From Pteria penguin (taxonomy: Eukaryota > Mollusca > Bivalvia > Pterioida > Pteriidae): 64,000 bases of DNA. Where the stretch lies: NCBI GenBank assembly GCA_035048485.1, contig CM068587.1:47987996-48051995 (forward strand). Direction: 5' to 3'. Shown here piece after piece: positions 23,501-37,600 of the stretch. The notes under the pieces were generated by a model. That model saw only the letters and a list, made by a program, of their open reading frames with translations. It was not told where the DNA came from and made no database searches. The number at the start of each line of letters is the position of its first letter. Position 1 is the first letter of the stretch. Position numbers and translations under genes: made by a program.

Positions 23501-26500
23501 CCTTTAGGTATTTTATGACATTCTCTACTTTAAGGTAACCCAAAGGCCAGACACCATCTTCCACAAATACAGATAAATCAAAGCTTTGCTGGTACTCTTC
23601 CCATTTGTCAAGCTTAATTTTGATTGGAAAGGTCGGACTCTTCAACATTTCTTCATTTTTTCCCTTGAGCTCTTGAAATATTGTTCTCCACATATTTCCT
23701 AAAACAATGAAATAATAAACCTTAATTACTTAAAAAAAAAAAAACAACTAGAGGCCTATTGGCCTATATGGCTTACCTGAGTACCTTCATAATAGGGAAA
23801 ATGAAAAAAAAAGTATCATAAAATAGTTTTTGCACTTCATCTCAATATAATAACAGTTATTTGCATAAAAAGTATAAAAAGTGGTACACAAGATAATTAT
23901 AAGTATCTAAATGAGACCAGAAACTGTCGAAGGCAGTATGACCGCATTGCAAAGCAATCTAGCTATTGAAAAACACAGGAAAAAGTACAACATATGTATA
24001 ACATATAAGTAAGTATCCCTAATGGAAAGCATGAAACCAAATTAAACGCAAAATCAGTCTCTGTTCATTGAAGCATGACATCAAGGTTAAGGTCATCAAA
24101 TCTTGCATCAGTCAAGAAGAACTTGTAAATGTCTACAAACCTACCAAGTTTGATGTAGATATCGTTACTGGTATGCAAGAAATCAAGCTAAACCTAAATT
24201 GTTGAGGCCAGAAAAATCAATCTATGTTCACTGAAGTGTGAAAGCAACGTCAAGGTCACCAACATTTGTATTGGTCTGGAAGTTCTAATCAATGTCTGCA
24301 AACCTACCAAGTTTGACATAGGTATCATTAACATATCAAAATGTTTAGCATGACTTTATATAACCCATACCCTGAGCGCAACGGTGTTCTGTCTTTCTGA
24401 TGATACAGTAAAAACCTAGATCCCATGTCACTGTAGGTGTGGCATGTAAAAGTGGGTCCGTTGCAAAGGTCTAAATTTCTATGCAATGCATCAGGCAGAT
24501 GCCGTCGCCATATATGTGAAATAATCGTGGAGTGACATAAAACAATATTCAATCAATCAATTATATAACCCTAGTATCAAAACATTCTTCATTCCCTCCT
24601 CTATCAGAATTTTTACTAGAGGCAATCCCCTTATTTTTTAGAAAATCTTGTTGGAAGGGCTCATCCCCCCCCCCCCAAAAAAAATTGCCAGATTTCTAAT
24701 ACAAACAACAGCACTGTTTTAAGTCATAAAGAATTCACATTTGAGAAATGAGAATAAAAATTGTGATTTAAAAGTATGATCAACTTTTAATCATAGATTT
24801 ATTAAATAATTTTATCCAATCAGAGCCCCTGATACATTTGAAATAGTAGTCATTCTCTACCTCAGGCAATCAGACATCTTGTTAATTACTATTCTTTGAC
24901 AGTGAAATAGACATTTTCTGATAAATGTCACTGAATAAAAATTATACTGCTATTCTAAAATGAATAAAGAAGCATTCTGAGAGTATTGCTAAAGCAATAT
25001 AAGTCCCCCACCGGTCCCAACAAATCAATAACTGATATTGAAAAAAGGGCAATAACTCTGGAAAAAGAAGGTCAATCGTGACCAAATTCGAACTTGATGA
25101 GTAACTCCTCATGAGGAAGCTTGCTACCAAGTTTCAGCTTGATAACTGTAAGCAAGACCCAGAAAAGAGCGGAAAACTGATTTTGAACAAAGGGTAATAA
25201 CTCTAAAAAAGTGGATCAACCATGACCAAAGTCATTCCTGATCTGTAAATCCTCCGATGAAAGTTTGCAACCAAGTTTCAGCTTGATACCTATAGACATG
25301 GCCAAGAAAAGTCTGAAAACCAGGATGACAGACAGACCGAGAGAGAGAAGGACAGACTAACGAGCAGAGTGGAAACCAACAGAGCCCTCCAATTTCGCAA
25401 GTGCAGGAATAATGAAAAAAAAAAAAAAATGTTTGGAATTAACTTCAGTCTGACAAGTGTTCAAAACCACATTTATTTAAAACAACAATACTTCTTAGAC
25501 AACCTTCTTGATCACTGTTGTATTCATGTCATGCTTTTTTATCCATTCAGCTGATCTGAAGATGTTAATGTCAAAGAATGGTATCCTCTTGGGCCATAGT
25601 TGTCACACCCTGGATCTACATCTTCACAAGTCAAGAGGATGCGCTACGTAAACCTTTCTCTCCCCTTGACTGATTGCACTCAAAGGTCGCAGGTTTTATG
25701 GCGCCGTCTAGCAAAAAGTATTCAATATACTACTGACCAAATCGACCAATGAAATTAAGCCTGACTTCGCCAACTTGGTTACGGAGAAAAACAATAATGG
25801 CGACAATTGTCTGCTCTATGTATTGTAGAATTTGTGAAACATTTTCTGTAGACAGCTTTAAAAAATTTTCAATCAAAAGGCATAGAGGCTTTAACAGAAA
25901 GGGAAAGAAGCTTTCATTCCGTCAATCACTTGCGCTAGATCTATTATTATCTATTATTTTCGTTTTGTCACACAGTTTGCTTCAAGGCCTCTGATTTGTT
26001 CATGTACGGAGCGAGTGAACCAATCATGAATTAACCCACCACCTTTGAATGCTATCAGTCAAGGGGAGAGAGAGGTATACGTAGTGCATCCCCTTGACTC
26101 TTGAAGATGTAGATCCAAAGCTTGATGGATATGGCCAAATAAGTGCAAAATTAATTTTATAGAGGACTTTGACTACTTCATACCCATTAACTGAATTAAC
26201 TTACGAAAAACATCCTTGACTACATGTAAAGCTGTGACAACATAGCGTGGGCCAACTTGATATCCACTTCCTGTACCAGAGCCAGTTACTTTGATAAATG
26301 CAATACTGTCACTCACATTAGCTTTAAGCAGATTCACGTAATTCGAGTAATTGTCCACATCATCTTCTTCTTTTTTGAGACACTCTCCGATGTTTGTAGA
26401 ATCTGATAAACAAGGAAACACAACATTTTTTTAAATATATTATTATCACATAAATTAGCATTTTATTTGTTATTTTTTTACATTAAGTCATGATTTTCTA

Positions 26501-29500
26501 ACTTAATCAGTGCCAAAATTTGCATAATGATGTGCACAGAATTTTAGATCCCTGTAACAGTAAGGAACCATTATTAATATGTCAATGTTTATCTTTGTAT
26601 GTAACCTCAGATTCACATGTAACTTTCTCTAACATACGATAGGGCAAGTACAAGTAAAATTTTGTATATACGTGATGATATATATACATTATTTGTAAAT
26701 AAGATATTAAAAACTATCTGTCAGTAAAAGATGCTTCCTAGTTGGCCTATTAAGCTTTTTGTAAATCTTTCTACAATATTTACTACATTGTACAAGGAAG
26801 GATCTGGAATAATCTTGGTATAACATTGAGACTAGTTTTTCTTAAATATAAACATTATTACTTAAATTTGGAAAGCAGAATACCACACAAACATACCACG
26901 AAATTTAAACAAAAGCAACACGAAGCATGGCGTGCCCTGGAAACAGCATATTTGATTGTTAACTTGACCTTAGACTTCTGACCTAGAATGTCTTCTATCA
27001 TGTTTATATGCCTGCCAATCCTCCCAGATGTATGTATGCATGCACCTAAACCTACTTAAACATACATACATATGGAGGTGATGGTAATTTTTTTCCTCCT
27101 CTAAACACCGGTTTCAAGGAGATAACTATTTGATTTTTGTTATGGGACCTGCCTGATACAAAGCAACAAAATCTAGACCTATACAAGAGACCTATCTATA
27201 GTGAGGGGTTTTTAGACCTCTACAAGAGACCTATCCACAGTGAGAGGTTTTTAGACCTAAACGAGGACCTACCCATAATGAGGGGTTTTCAGACCTAAAT
27301 AAGAAACCTACCCACAGTGAGGGGTTTTTATGCCTATACACAAACCTACACACAGTTAAGGGTCTAAAGACCTATATGGTCCATCGGTCCACCGTGAATT
27401 TAATAAACTATACTATCATCAACAACTCTTAAAAATAATAATCCTACCTAAACTGCTGCCATCCTCCTCTGTATCTGATGATGACGAAATCAAAGGAACA
27501 AAAAAGAAACTCTTTGCTTCATTTTCAAGACATCCTAAATAGATGCATGGCATCGCACTGCTCGATTGATTTGATGGATGGGATGTAAAACATTGCGTTT
27601 TCTGTATATTGTCTGAATCCAAGACACTGATTACTGTAATTGGAACTTGATACTTATCTGATATTTCTCTTACAATTTTTTCACATGCAAACTTCTCATT
27701 TTCTGCTGATTTGTATACAAATCCATCCAAAGTAAGTTTGGGAAATTCATTTAAATCCAAATAAAGAGAAACTTTTTTGTAAAATTCAAATGCACTTCTT
27801 ATGCTGGAAAATTTTTCGCGGTAGTAAATCTTCAAAAGATATAGTAAACTAAAATAGAGTCCATGACTTGGCGTTAAATATTTATCTATATCAGGTGGGA
27901 TATGAAATTCAGGCCTTATCCTCGCTGTGAACATATCAATCGTGTCTTTCATTGACCGAAGAGTTCCATCTTCTTGACAAGGCTGTAAAAAGTGATGAAA
28001 AGCTTTATATAAAGAGCTGTAGATTCGTAAAATGAAACCAGTAATATGTATAAGTTTATATCTACAGGTCCTTCTCAACATGTCAAACTTCAAAAGATCA
28101 AATGACGTTATTATGAATAATCAGAGTTTATTTCAGCAAATAATTAAAAAATGATAAATGATTAACTTACTTAGTCAAAGACACATCAACATTTGTTTGA
28201 CATAATCTTAAAGAATTTTGTATATATCATGTGCATACCAACAAAGACTACCACTTATAAGATTAAACATCTTAATAGTCCTCTGAAGGGAAGTGACATA
28301 AAACAAAGAACAATTAACTCAGTATTCACATTACTGAGTTAATTGTTCTTTGTTATAAGATTAAAATTTTATTAATCAAAATTCTGAAATGGCCTATTAA
28401 ACGAGGGACTAAAGTGTGGCATCTGAACTTTTTGAAACTTCTCATTTCTATTGAGTTTAAATGTAAGAAAAAGTACTCATGGAAAATCCAAAGCCAACTT
28501 AGGGTACCTACAGAAAACCAAAGGCACCTTAGGGTACCTACAGAAAACCAAAGGCATCTTAGCATATTTACAGAAGGCCAAAGGTATCTTAGTGTACCTT
28601 CAGAAGGCCAAAGGCATCTTAGTATACTTATAGAAGGCCAAAAGGCATCTTAGTATACCTAGAGAAAACCAAAGGAATCTTAGCATACCTTCAGAAGGCC
28701 AAAGGCATCTTAGTATACTTAGAGAAAACCAAAGGCATCTTAGCATACCTACAGAAGGCCAAATGCATCTTAGTGTACATGCAGAAGGCCAAAGACATCT
28801 TAGTATACCTACAGAAAACCAAAGGCATCTTGGCATATCTATAGAAGGCCAAAGGCATCTTAGCATACCTACAGAATATTTGAAGTTTCTCCACTATTCT
28901 GATTTCCTCAACAATCACTAACTGCTATCAAATCCGGGAAATACTCCCACCAACAAGTAAATATCTTTATGCAAAATTTGAAATAATAATTAGAAATTAT
29001 TAAAAACAACGAAACTTTTTTCCTTACTGAGTAATGAGAATCTTACATGTATACGTTTTAAACACATTAATATATTCATGGAAATTTTTCTTATACTTTG
29101 GATGGGAACAGGTAGGGTTTTGCTGTTTGAGGCAATTTCTTATTCATACTATTTTCAAAGCTTACATAGTATCTGCTGTAAGGGATGGTATGATAAAAAA
29201 ACAAAGTGATAGTTTTTGACCAGTTTCCATAGAATTTGATGACATCACAATGGCTGTATGTATGATATCGTCCCTTGGACGAATGGCAAGTAACTCTGTA
29301 CAATGAAAGAACCTATTATATATATATACATGTATATATAACTGTTTCAAACAGAATTAATCATGCCAAAAATTTCCTATAAATAGATTCTCAAAATATT
29401 TTTTTCATGTTTCTGCATCTGTGAAACTCATTTCTAGTTTAAGATATAACTAATATCTTTTTTCCTTAAAAAAAGCTATTTTCGGATACCTCGTAAAACC

Positions 29501-32500
29501 AAAGCAGAAAATCATTAAGCTGATTTCTTGACCATAGAGTGTATTGCGATACATATGGTTGTTTTAAGTACAGTGATACGATTCATATCATTACATCTCT
29601 ATTCAGAATGGCCATTTTCATTTTAGAGATCGAAGTTTATCTAATTAGTGCTCATTATACGAGTTGAACCTCTGAATCTGGAGCAAAATTCTATATATAA
29701 ACAATACATACACTAGGTGGCACAGAATGATCAATATGAACTGGTGTACGCTGTTCATTTCTCTCATTATGGTCATCGTCAGCAGGTAGAAGAGGCTCCA
29801 ACTGAAAATCATATACAACTGATTAAGCATTTAAAGCATATCTCTTTGCTAATTTCATGGTTTAAATATGTTAAGAAAAAAGTACATATTGATAAACTCT
29901 TGTTGTTGGTGAAGTAACTGATACTATTTTCATTACACATTCAGATCTACACTTCATGACTTATTAAAACTAAAGCTGTCTGTAAAGCAATATTCCCCAC
30001 TAGTAGCATTTGAAGACAAAGAGTCAAGACTGCATATAAAGAAGGTCAAACTGGGACAAAAATCACACTTGGTATGTAACTGTTGGTGATTAAGGTAGTA
30101 GAAGCGATCTGAGGTAACATAATTCTGAAAAGTGTTTAAAACGTTTACTCGTATGGGTGCTTTTCAAGCACATTTCAAATCTAGACCTATGTCGTTTACA
30201 TAGCAACCGTTACCAATGATCTTATCTATAACATATACAAGTACAAACATTTTTCAAGCATGTTTTAGATAAAGATCTAGGATATTTGTAAAAATAACAG
30301 CCGATCATTTCTCCCATATTCGCAGAGTTACCCTCAATATTTGTCTAAATGATCAGCCTTTTATCCACGGGGGAGTGGAAGATAAGTGACACACGCTTTA
30401 CCGGAAATGACGCTGACCCAGTTACAGGCATGTAACTGACGTCACTGTGTACTGAATGTGACGTAAGGCATTTGTAGCATTGTAGAGTTTATGGTGGTTA
30501 ATTATGTTGGGTGAAGTGCAACGTCAGAATTTTCAAATGTACGTGTATTCTGTAATTTTATGTGTTTCAAATGATTAAGTTGTTTGGTTCTGGCAGCTTA
30601 GTGAATAAATCTAGTGATGGATTGGCTCTTCTGTTAAATGCGCCAAACGTGTTGTTCCACATGGAAAACCATCTATACGCACAAAAAAAACATGTCAATG
30701 TTTGCAAACAAACCTTGTTGGTAATAATACATATGTAATTACGCAGACTCATAGTCCACAGTCAAGATCACAAGATAATTCACTTTAATGTCATCAGAAA
30801 GGGTTTCATATATGAAGTAGGTAGATCTAGAAATTTTTGAAAAGGGAAGAGGGGGGATGTTGCAGTCTCCCATGTCCATGACATGTTTTGCAGCACTGTT
30901 CGATTCGGAAAGGAGATTGCAGCCATATAATGAAAAAATTCCAAACCTTAAGTTGCAACCCACCTTTAAATCTCCCAATGCATACCAAATATGTCTTTGT
31001 CTTTTAGAATTCGTAAGTAATGAGCAAGGTAATAATTATTTTGACATTAAGGTCAAGTTCACAAGGTAATTGACTTTGGTGTCATTTGAAAGTTTCATAA
31101 GTATGTTACACCTCTCAGTAATAAAGTGGGTTACACCTCTCAAATTTAAGTCTCTGTCTCTTATGTTTCAAAAAAAGTGAGCAAAGTTAAGTTTAACTAA
31201 TTCTAGCATATGGTCCATGGTCAAGGTGACAAGGTCATTGACTTCAAGGACATTTGTTGAAAGGGCTTTATAGGTGAAGTACACATGTCATATATGATGG
31301 TTTTTATTTTTATAGTTCAAATGTTATGGACAAGGTGGCCGGATGTTGCAGACTGACACTTGAAACACAGATAAGGCAAATGTAATATACATGGACCCCC
31401 GACACTACATATTTCGATCCAGGGGCATACAAAGGAAATACCATATGTAAATGGTTGTATTTAATAGACATTCAATATTTTCAAACATTTTTTGAATAGA
31501 TAAATGTTGTAGGATGTTGTTTATGAAGTAATTTTTTTACATATCGCATACGGACATTTGAGCTTAGTGAGAGAAAAAAAAGGGGGGTTGGTTGGTAATT
31601 TAACTTTGAATAACTTAGCGACCCTAGGTTAAATTTTCTTTAAACTGATATAGAAGAAAGCTGTTCTGTTGAAAAAACATTCCACAGTTTTTTGAAAAAT
31701 TAAACGATAGAATTTTTGTACAGTTGGATAGAAATAACATTATGAGGGACTCATTAATTAGTAATTTTTACCACATTAATCAGGGAATACCGGTAAGTTT
31801 ATTTTACAAGAATTAAGCAAAGAATAAATATGATGATGCCTTTTAATTATTGCATATATCCTTCAAAAGCATTGAGAGTTTTCATATACTGATCTAACCC
31901 TTTGTTATCAGTTTCCATGAACATTTGAAATATATTGGCATCAATTCAAAGCATGCCAAAATATGTAGTTTCGTTTCAATATCTCAAAGGATATGTGGGA
32001 AAAATGTAAAAAACTTATTTATTCCAAATTGACCGACAATGCTCACTTGAGCATAGGAGAAACTTAAAAATTATCAGAATATTTTCTCACAAAAGTAACA
32101 TATTCTTTCCAGAAATGTTATTCCAAAATTGGACCAAAAACAATACCACATCTTTCTAAAATACTCATACATTACCGGTATGAAAATCAAAGAAAATACC
32201 TTAAAATGTGAAAAGACAACAGAGCCCAAAAAGTTGTCAAAACAATTTCAAAACTTGATTTTGGAATGGAACCAAACAAGCAAATTCAGAGAATTGTGAC
32301 ATATTGTCATAGTTGTGCATGTCTATAGACACACATGTCAAATATGAAGGCCCCTCGTCTTACGGTTAAAAATTTGAAGTAGGTCAAAGGTCACGGTCAA
32401 GGTCACATGATCAATTAGGGACACACATGCCAAATATGAAGGCCCTACATTTTACGGATAAAAAGTTATGACCAAAGTTAAAGTTTTTCTTACAGACAGA

Positions 32501-34596
32501 CAGACCGACTAACAGACGGGTGGACAGACTGACAGACAGACGAATGAGATTTAAATTCCCTACGTTTTCGCGAAAAGTGAGGGACGAAAAAAAAACTACC
32601 ACAAACACACCTCTTAAGACATTTTAAATTCACTCCTGCATTCAGCTTGATGATCTATGCAGAAACTCAGAAGTTTGTCAAATGAGAGTACCCTCTAGCT
32701 GACCCTGCCCATTGACGGATGTGAAGTTCTGTAGGAGATTTTGAGTGCTCAATACCTACTTAGTCTTATTGAAATCTTTGGATTCATTTTGATGGAGAAA
32801 TCCATCGAAATATATTATTCTACACTAATAATATATCCGGTCTTCTTCTTCTCCCACCTTTCTTATGCCGGAGTATCATTTGATCTGGGGGCATTTAGTT
32901 TTTGGCCTGTTTGTTCGTTTGTGGCCAAAATATTTTCACACTCCTCATAACTTTTCAACTGTAAGAAAAAGGGCTTTCATATTAAACAAGTGTATTCTTT
33001 GTGAGAAGACCTTTCCATCAGTATAATGATTTTAACCTTGTGACCTTGACTGAGACCTTTGATCTATATTTCCAAAACTTTGACATCAGTTATAACTTTT
33101 GAATTGTAAGAGGTAGGACTTTCATAATTCACATGTGTATTCCTTGTGACGAAATCTTTCCATCGATACAATCATTTTTGACCTTATTATATAAATATAT
33201 ATATGAGAAGTATAATCAAGATATAGAACATTGGAAAATTTGCCTTATTTGGACTTTGCTGTCGTACATCTTACTGTTAAAAAGTTATGACCAAGATTAA
33301 AATTTTTGTGACAGATGGACGAAAAGACGAATGAGATTTAATGTCCCCACGCATTCGCGAAAAGCGGGAACAAAAACAAATAAACAGTCTGAGGATAATG
33401 ACTTTTTAATACAAATGATATTCCTGTGGTCCTCTAAGAGATAAGTCTATGAAAGAATGACCTTCAAACATTCTCTCTGAATGAGGTCTTGAACAGACAA
33501 GATACAAAAAGACAAATCAAAAATACATACTGGTAATATAATATAATAATTATCAATAAGGAGTAATCCAGTTATACATCAGTGGACTGACAATTTTATT
33601 AAAACCATATTTTTATTCCGTTTCTCTGCTTGTCCCATTGCAGATAAAGATCTGGTGTAACCCCATTTGAGATCATGTTCTGGTGAACTCTGATGACGTT
33701 TCAGTCACCTAAACCGTTATTTCCCATTACCAACCAATGACTCGGTCAGACACGTGCAAGTGACGCAATATGTAACAAACACTGTTCAAAAACTACCTTG
33801 TGGATCACGCTTGCTGGAAATGTTAATTTCATTCCTTGGAATTTGTAGCTGATCTATCGATTGGCTGAAATTCAGAGTTCACCAGAACATGACCCTTTGC
33901 AGGATTTCCCCAGATCTTTATCTGCAATGGGGTAAATAGAGAAACAGAATAAACTGATATGGTTTTAATCAGACTGGTGGACTGACTGCCAAATGTCCAA
34001 CATTACACCTTTTGGCACACTTTTTCATCATGACATCATGAATAAATGATCTGTCAAACATGAATTTCTTTTTGACATCACAATGAAACTACATAATGCC
34101 TAATGGGCATGATTTACAGTTGGAGCTGGTGATCCTTCATCTACAACAACTCTGTAAAGTCACTGGTGAGACTTCAACTCAGGGCCTCAGACTTTAGTCA
34201 AACACCCCTCTGGCTAAGCTATAGCAGGTCTACAATACTAAAAGAGAGTCCTACTTTAATATGAAATATTTCACAAGTGTACAAATAAATCAGTACCTGC
34301 ATGTTGTTCTCCATTGTATTCTTTTCCCCAAATTGGATGTCACCGCCTTGAACTAAAACAAAACAATACAAAAAAAATGCCAATTTCTCACAAAACTCTT
34401 ATTAAACCTGCATCAGATTTCTTCATTTGGTTAAAAAAAATTACAAACATGATAAGCAGCTTGATTCTTAAAAATAAAAATAGATTTAAACTTTTCTGTT
34501 ATCCTTGACAGTAATTTTTCATTAGGCAGACTAATAAATGAAATGTTCTGAGGAACTAATATTTATTGAGAATAGATACACTAATAAGTCAACAGC

Positions 34597-34675
<79 letters not shown>

Positions 34676-37600
34676 ATGAAGGCTTGATCTCAAAAATTAA
34701 TATCCGAGTACTTTATTTCACCTATACAGGTTCAGGATACATGATACATAATTCCTTACTATTAATACAGCACTTAATGTCATTTCCACTGCACAGCGGC
34801 TTTCCTGTAAAGCAACGGAAGATTCATGAAAGAAAAAGACACTATTCAAATTTTTATAAACTGCAAACCCAAAACACCATACTTAAATGATGACAGTTAT
34901 AAGTGTATTACATGTAAAATTGTAACATTATTACATGTAAAATTATAACATTATTACAAGTAAAATAGTAACATTATTACACATAAAATTGTAATCTTAT
35001 TACATATAAAACTGAACTACAATAATTTAAAATGTAAGGAAACTTCTAATCACTTCAAGTTCTGATAGGTTTTAATTTTCAAATTTTACAAATTGATAAT
35101 GGGAGCAACTACTAAACTACTATGGGGAGATCAGACATTTTCAATTACTCTTTAAAATTTGGAAATAAGAATAATATACAAATAAGGGAATAACATGCAT
35201 GTATTTTTAAATTTTTGGCATGTAATCGGTGATTTACAAGTGAACGACACATTAGCAGATGCTTCAAATTTATTCTCATCAACCAATCAGAAATTGTGTT
35301 ACTTACATGCTTGCATTAGAATGTGACATTCCATGTATTTATTTTGTTAAAAGTCAAACTAATTATTTCAAAAGAATTATATACTGATGAACTTGATAAC
35401 TCAAACATTAACAAGAGCAACACCTAGCATGGCATAATACACTCGTCGTTTACCTTGAAGGGGATAAATTTGAATGAATGGCCAAGTTACAATCCAATAC
35501 CTTGAAACACAGTGCATAAAGAAATCCGGAAAACTGTAAAATCCTTGAAAATTTCTACGTTCAAGGGCCGTGACTCTGGCAAAACCAAAGCAATCACACC
35601 CAAATGCAAACTGGCACTGACCCTCATTGATATAAAGTTATATACAAAATTTTAATCCAATACCTCTAAAGACTGCAGAAAAAAGTCTGGAAAACTGTAA
35701 AATCCTTGAAAATTTTTAAGTTCAAGGGCCGTAACTCTGGCAAAACCAAAAGCAATCATGCCCAAATGCAAACTAGTACTGATCCTAGTTGATAAAAAGT
35801 TATACACCAAGTTTCAATCCAATATCTTGAATGACTGCAGAAAAAAGTCTGGAAAACACGACCCGAAACAGATGGACGTACGCACAACGCAAACATAATA
35901 TGTCCCGTCTTATGGCGGGCGTATAAAAACTGAAACATACCCAGAAACTCAAATGAGAAACACAGAAACTTCTACCCAAACTCAAAATAATTTGAAAGTC
36001 CTTTATACTTTGAGTTATAAAAATTCCACTGTACATATCTAAAAGTACATAGGATATGGAATGAGAAGCCTCCATCACACAATGCCGATTATACATTGCA
36101 AATTGTATGTAGAACAGGAGCTATATGGTGACTAAAGCCATCCAATCTTGATACAAGGAATCAAGTACAATTTTTGTGAGTTTTTTTTCGATTTGATGAG
36201 GTTTAAAACAAAATAAACAAGGCGTTAAAAAGTTATGGCCCGGACCAGCGAACACACACACATACATACATATATACATACATACAAACATACATTGCGT
36301 GAGGTATTAATAAAACAATTTTATGGTGTTTTTGCTACAATCAGAATATGCTATATGACTGCATGGTAGTAAAATGTTACTTTATAACAATAAACTGAAA
36401 CAAATTTCAAGATTTCTGGAGATTTCAGATCTGAGTGGGTATATAATGATGAAATCTATACATGTTCTTTTTTTTTTAAATTACAACACTGAATTCAATT
36501 TCAAGCACTTTTCTATTTTAGTTGTCAAAGTTCGACTGAATATATACTTCTTACCCCGACATATAAAATATAGTCCTACTATCACTATTAGCAAAACACC
36601 AACACATGACAATGGGACAGCAATATACAGCACATCTATTGAATGATCCTTCAAGGGCTGCTTAGCAACAGATATTCCTGAAAAGTATTCAAAACTCTCT
36701 AACTACACTGTCAGACCACAATCTACTGACTCATGGTTTTAATAGTACAAAATGATTACAACTCACCTGTTAATGAGCCAGTACAATACTACTTATTATA
36801 TGGGTTATAAGACAAGAGTTGTCAGATGACAACTAAACTCGCCCGTGGCAACTAAATGGGAGATACCGCCATTAACTGCGGTTCAAATATTCAGGGAGGA
36901 AATAAAACATATTCCTGCAAAAATGATGTAAAGAACAATGGTGTGTTATTGTGACGTCATAAGGTTGCTAACTCCAATCGATGTTACCAAATGATAGTAC
37001 ACAAGCGCCGCCCAATGGACGGTACCTGCCATTGAAATACTGAAAGTTTTTTGTAAGTCAATCTTCGAGGTCAAGGTCAAAATGTGAAAAATTTTGGTAC
37101 CTGATGAAAGGTCTTGTCACAAGGAAAACACACATGAAATATTTAATGCCTATCTCTTACTGTTCATATGTTAAGACCAAGGTTAAATTTTATTAAAAGT
37201 AGGACAAACTTCAAGATCATAGTCACAAGGTTAAAAATGGTGGTATCCAATTCAAGATCTTGGCACAAGGAATACATATGTGAAATATTAAAGCCCTGTC
37301 TCTAATATTTCTAAAGTTATGATCCAGGTTAAAGTTTTTGTCTATGAACGATTACGCCAACGTTGGGGGTATGACAATAGCTGTCTGGACATTTGTCCTG
37401 GCGAAATAAAAATAGGAAGCTTTCTTGAAATTCAATGATGCTAACATGTGTATCAATTATGATTTAATGTGAAATACTCTAAAAAAATCTTTTACAGTGA
37501 AAACTCCATTGTATCAGAAAATTATGATCTCACATATGAAATTTTAACAAAAAGTACAAATATTTATCATAATTTAACACAAAAAGACCAAGCAAAAATA

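Noticed and set aside
27984..27990. Acceptor ttttacag as the start of exon 10
   Set aside because: Its phase does not fit the exon 9 donor; the acceptor at 28016 does.
28600..28918. Long decapeptide-repeat reading frames on both strands
   Set aside because: They come from a 30-bp tandem repeat, which stays open in several frames at once; only the first 53 nt upstream of the array look like an exon.
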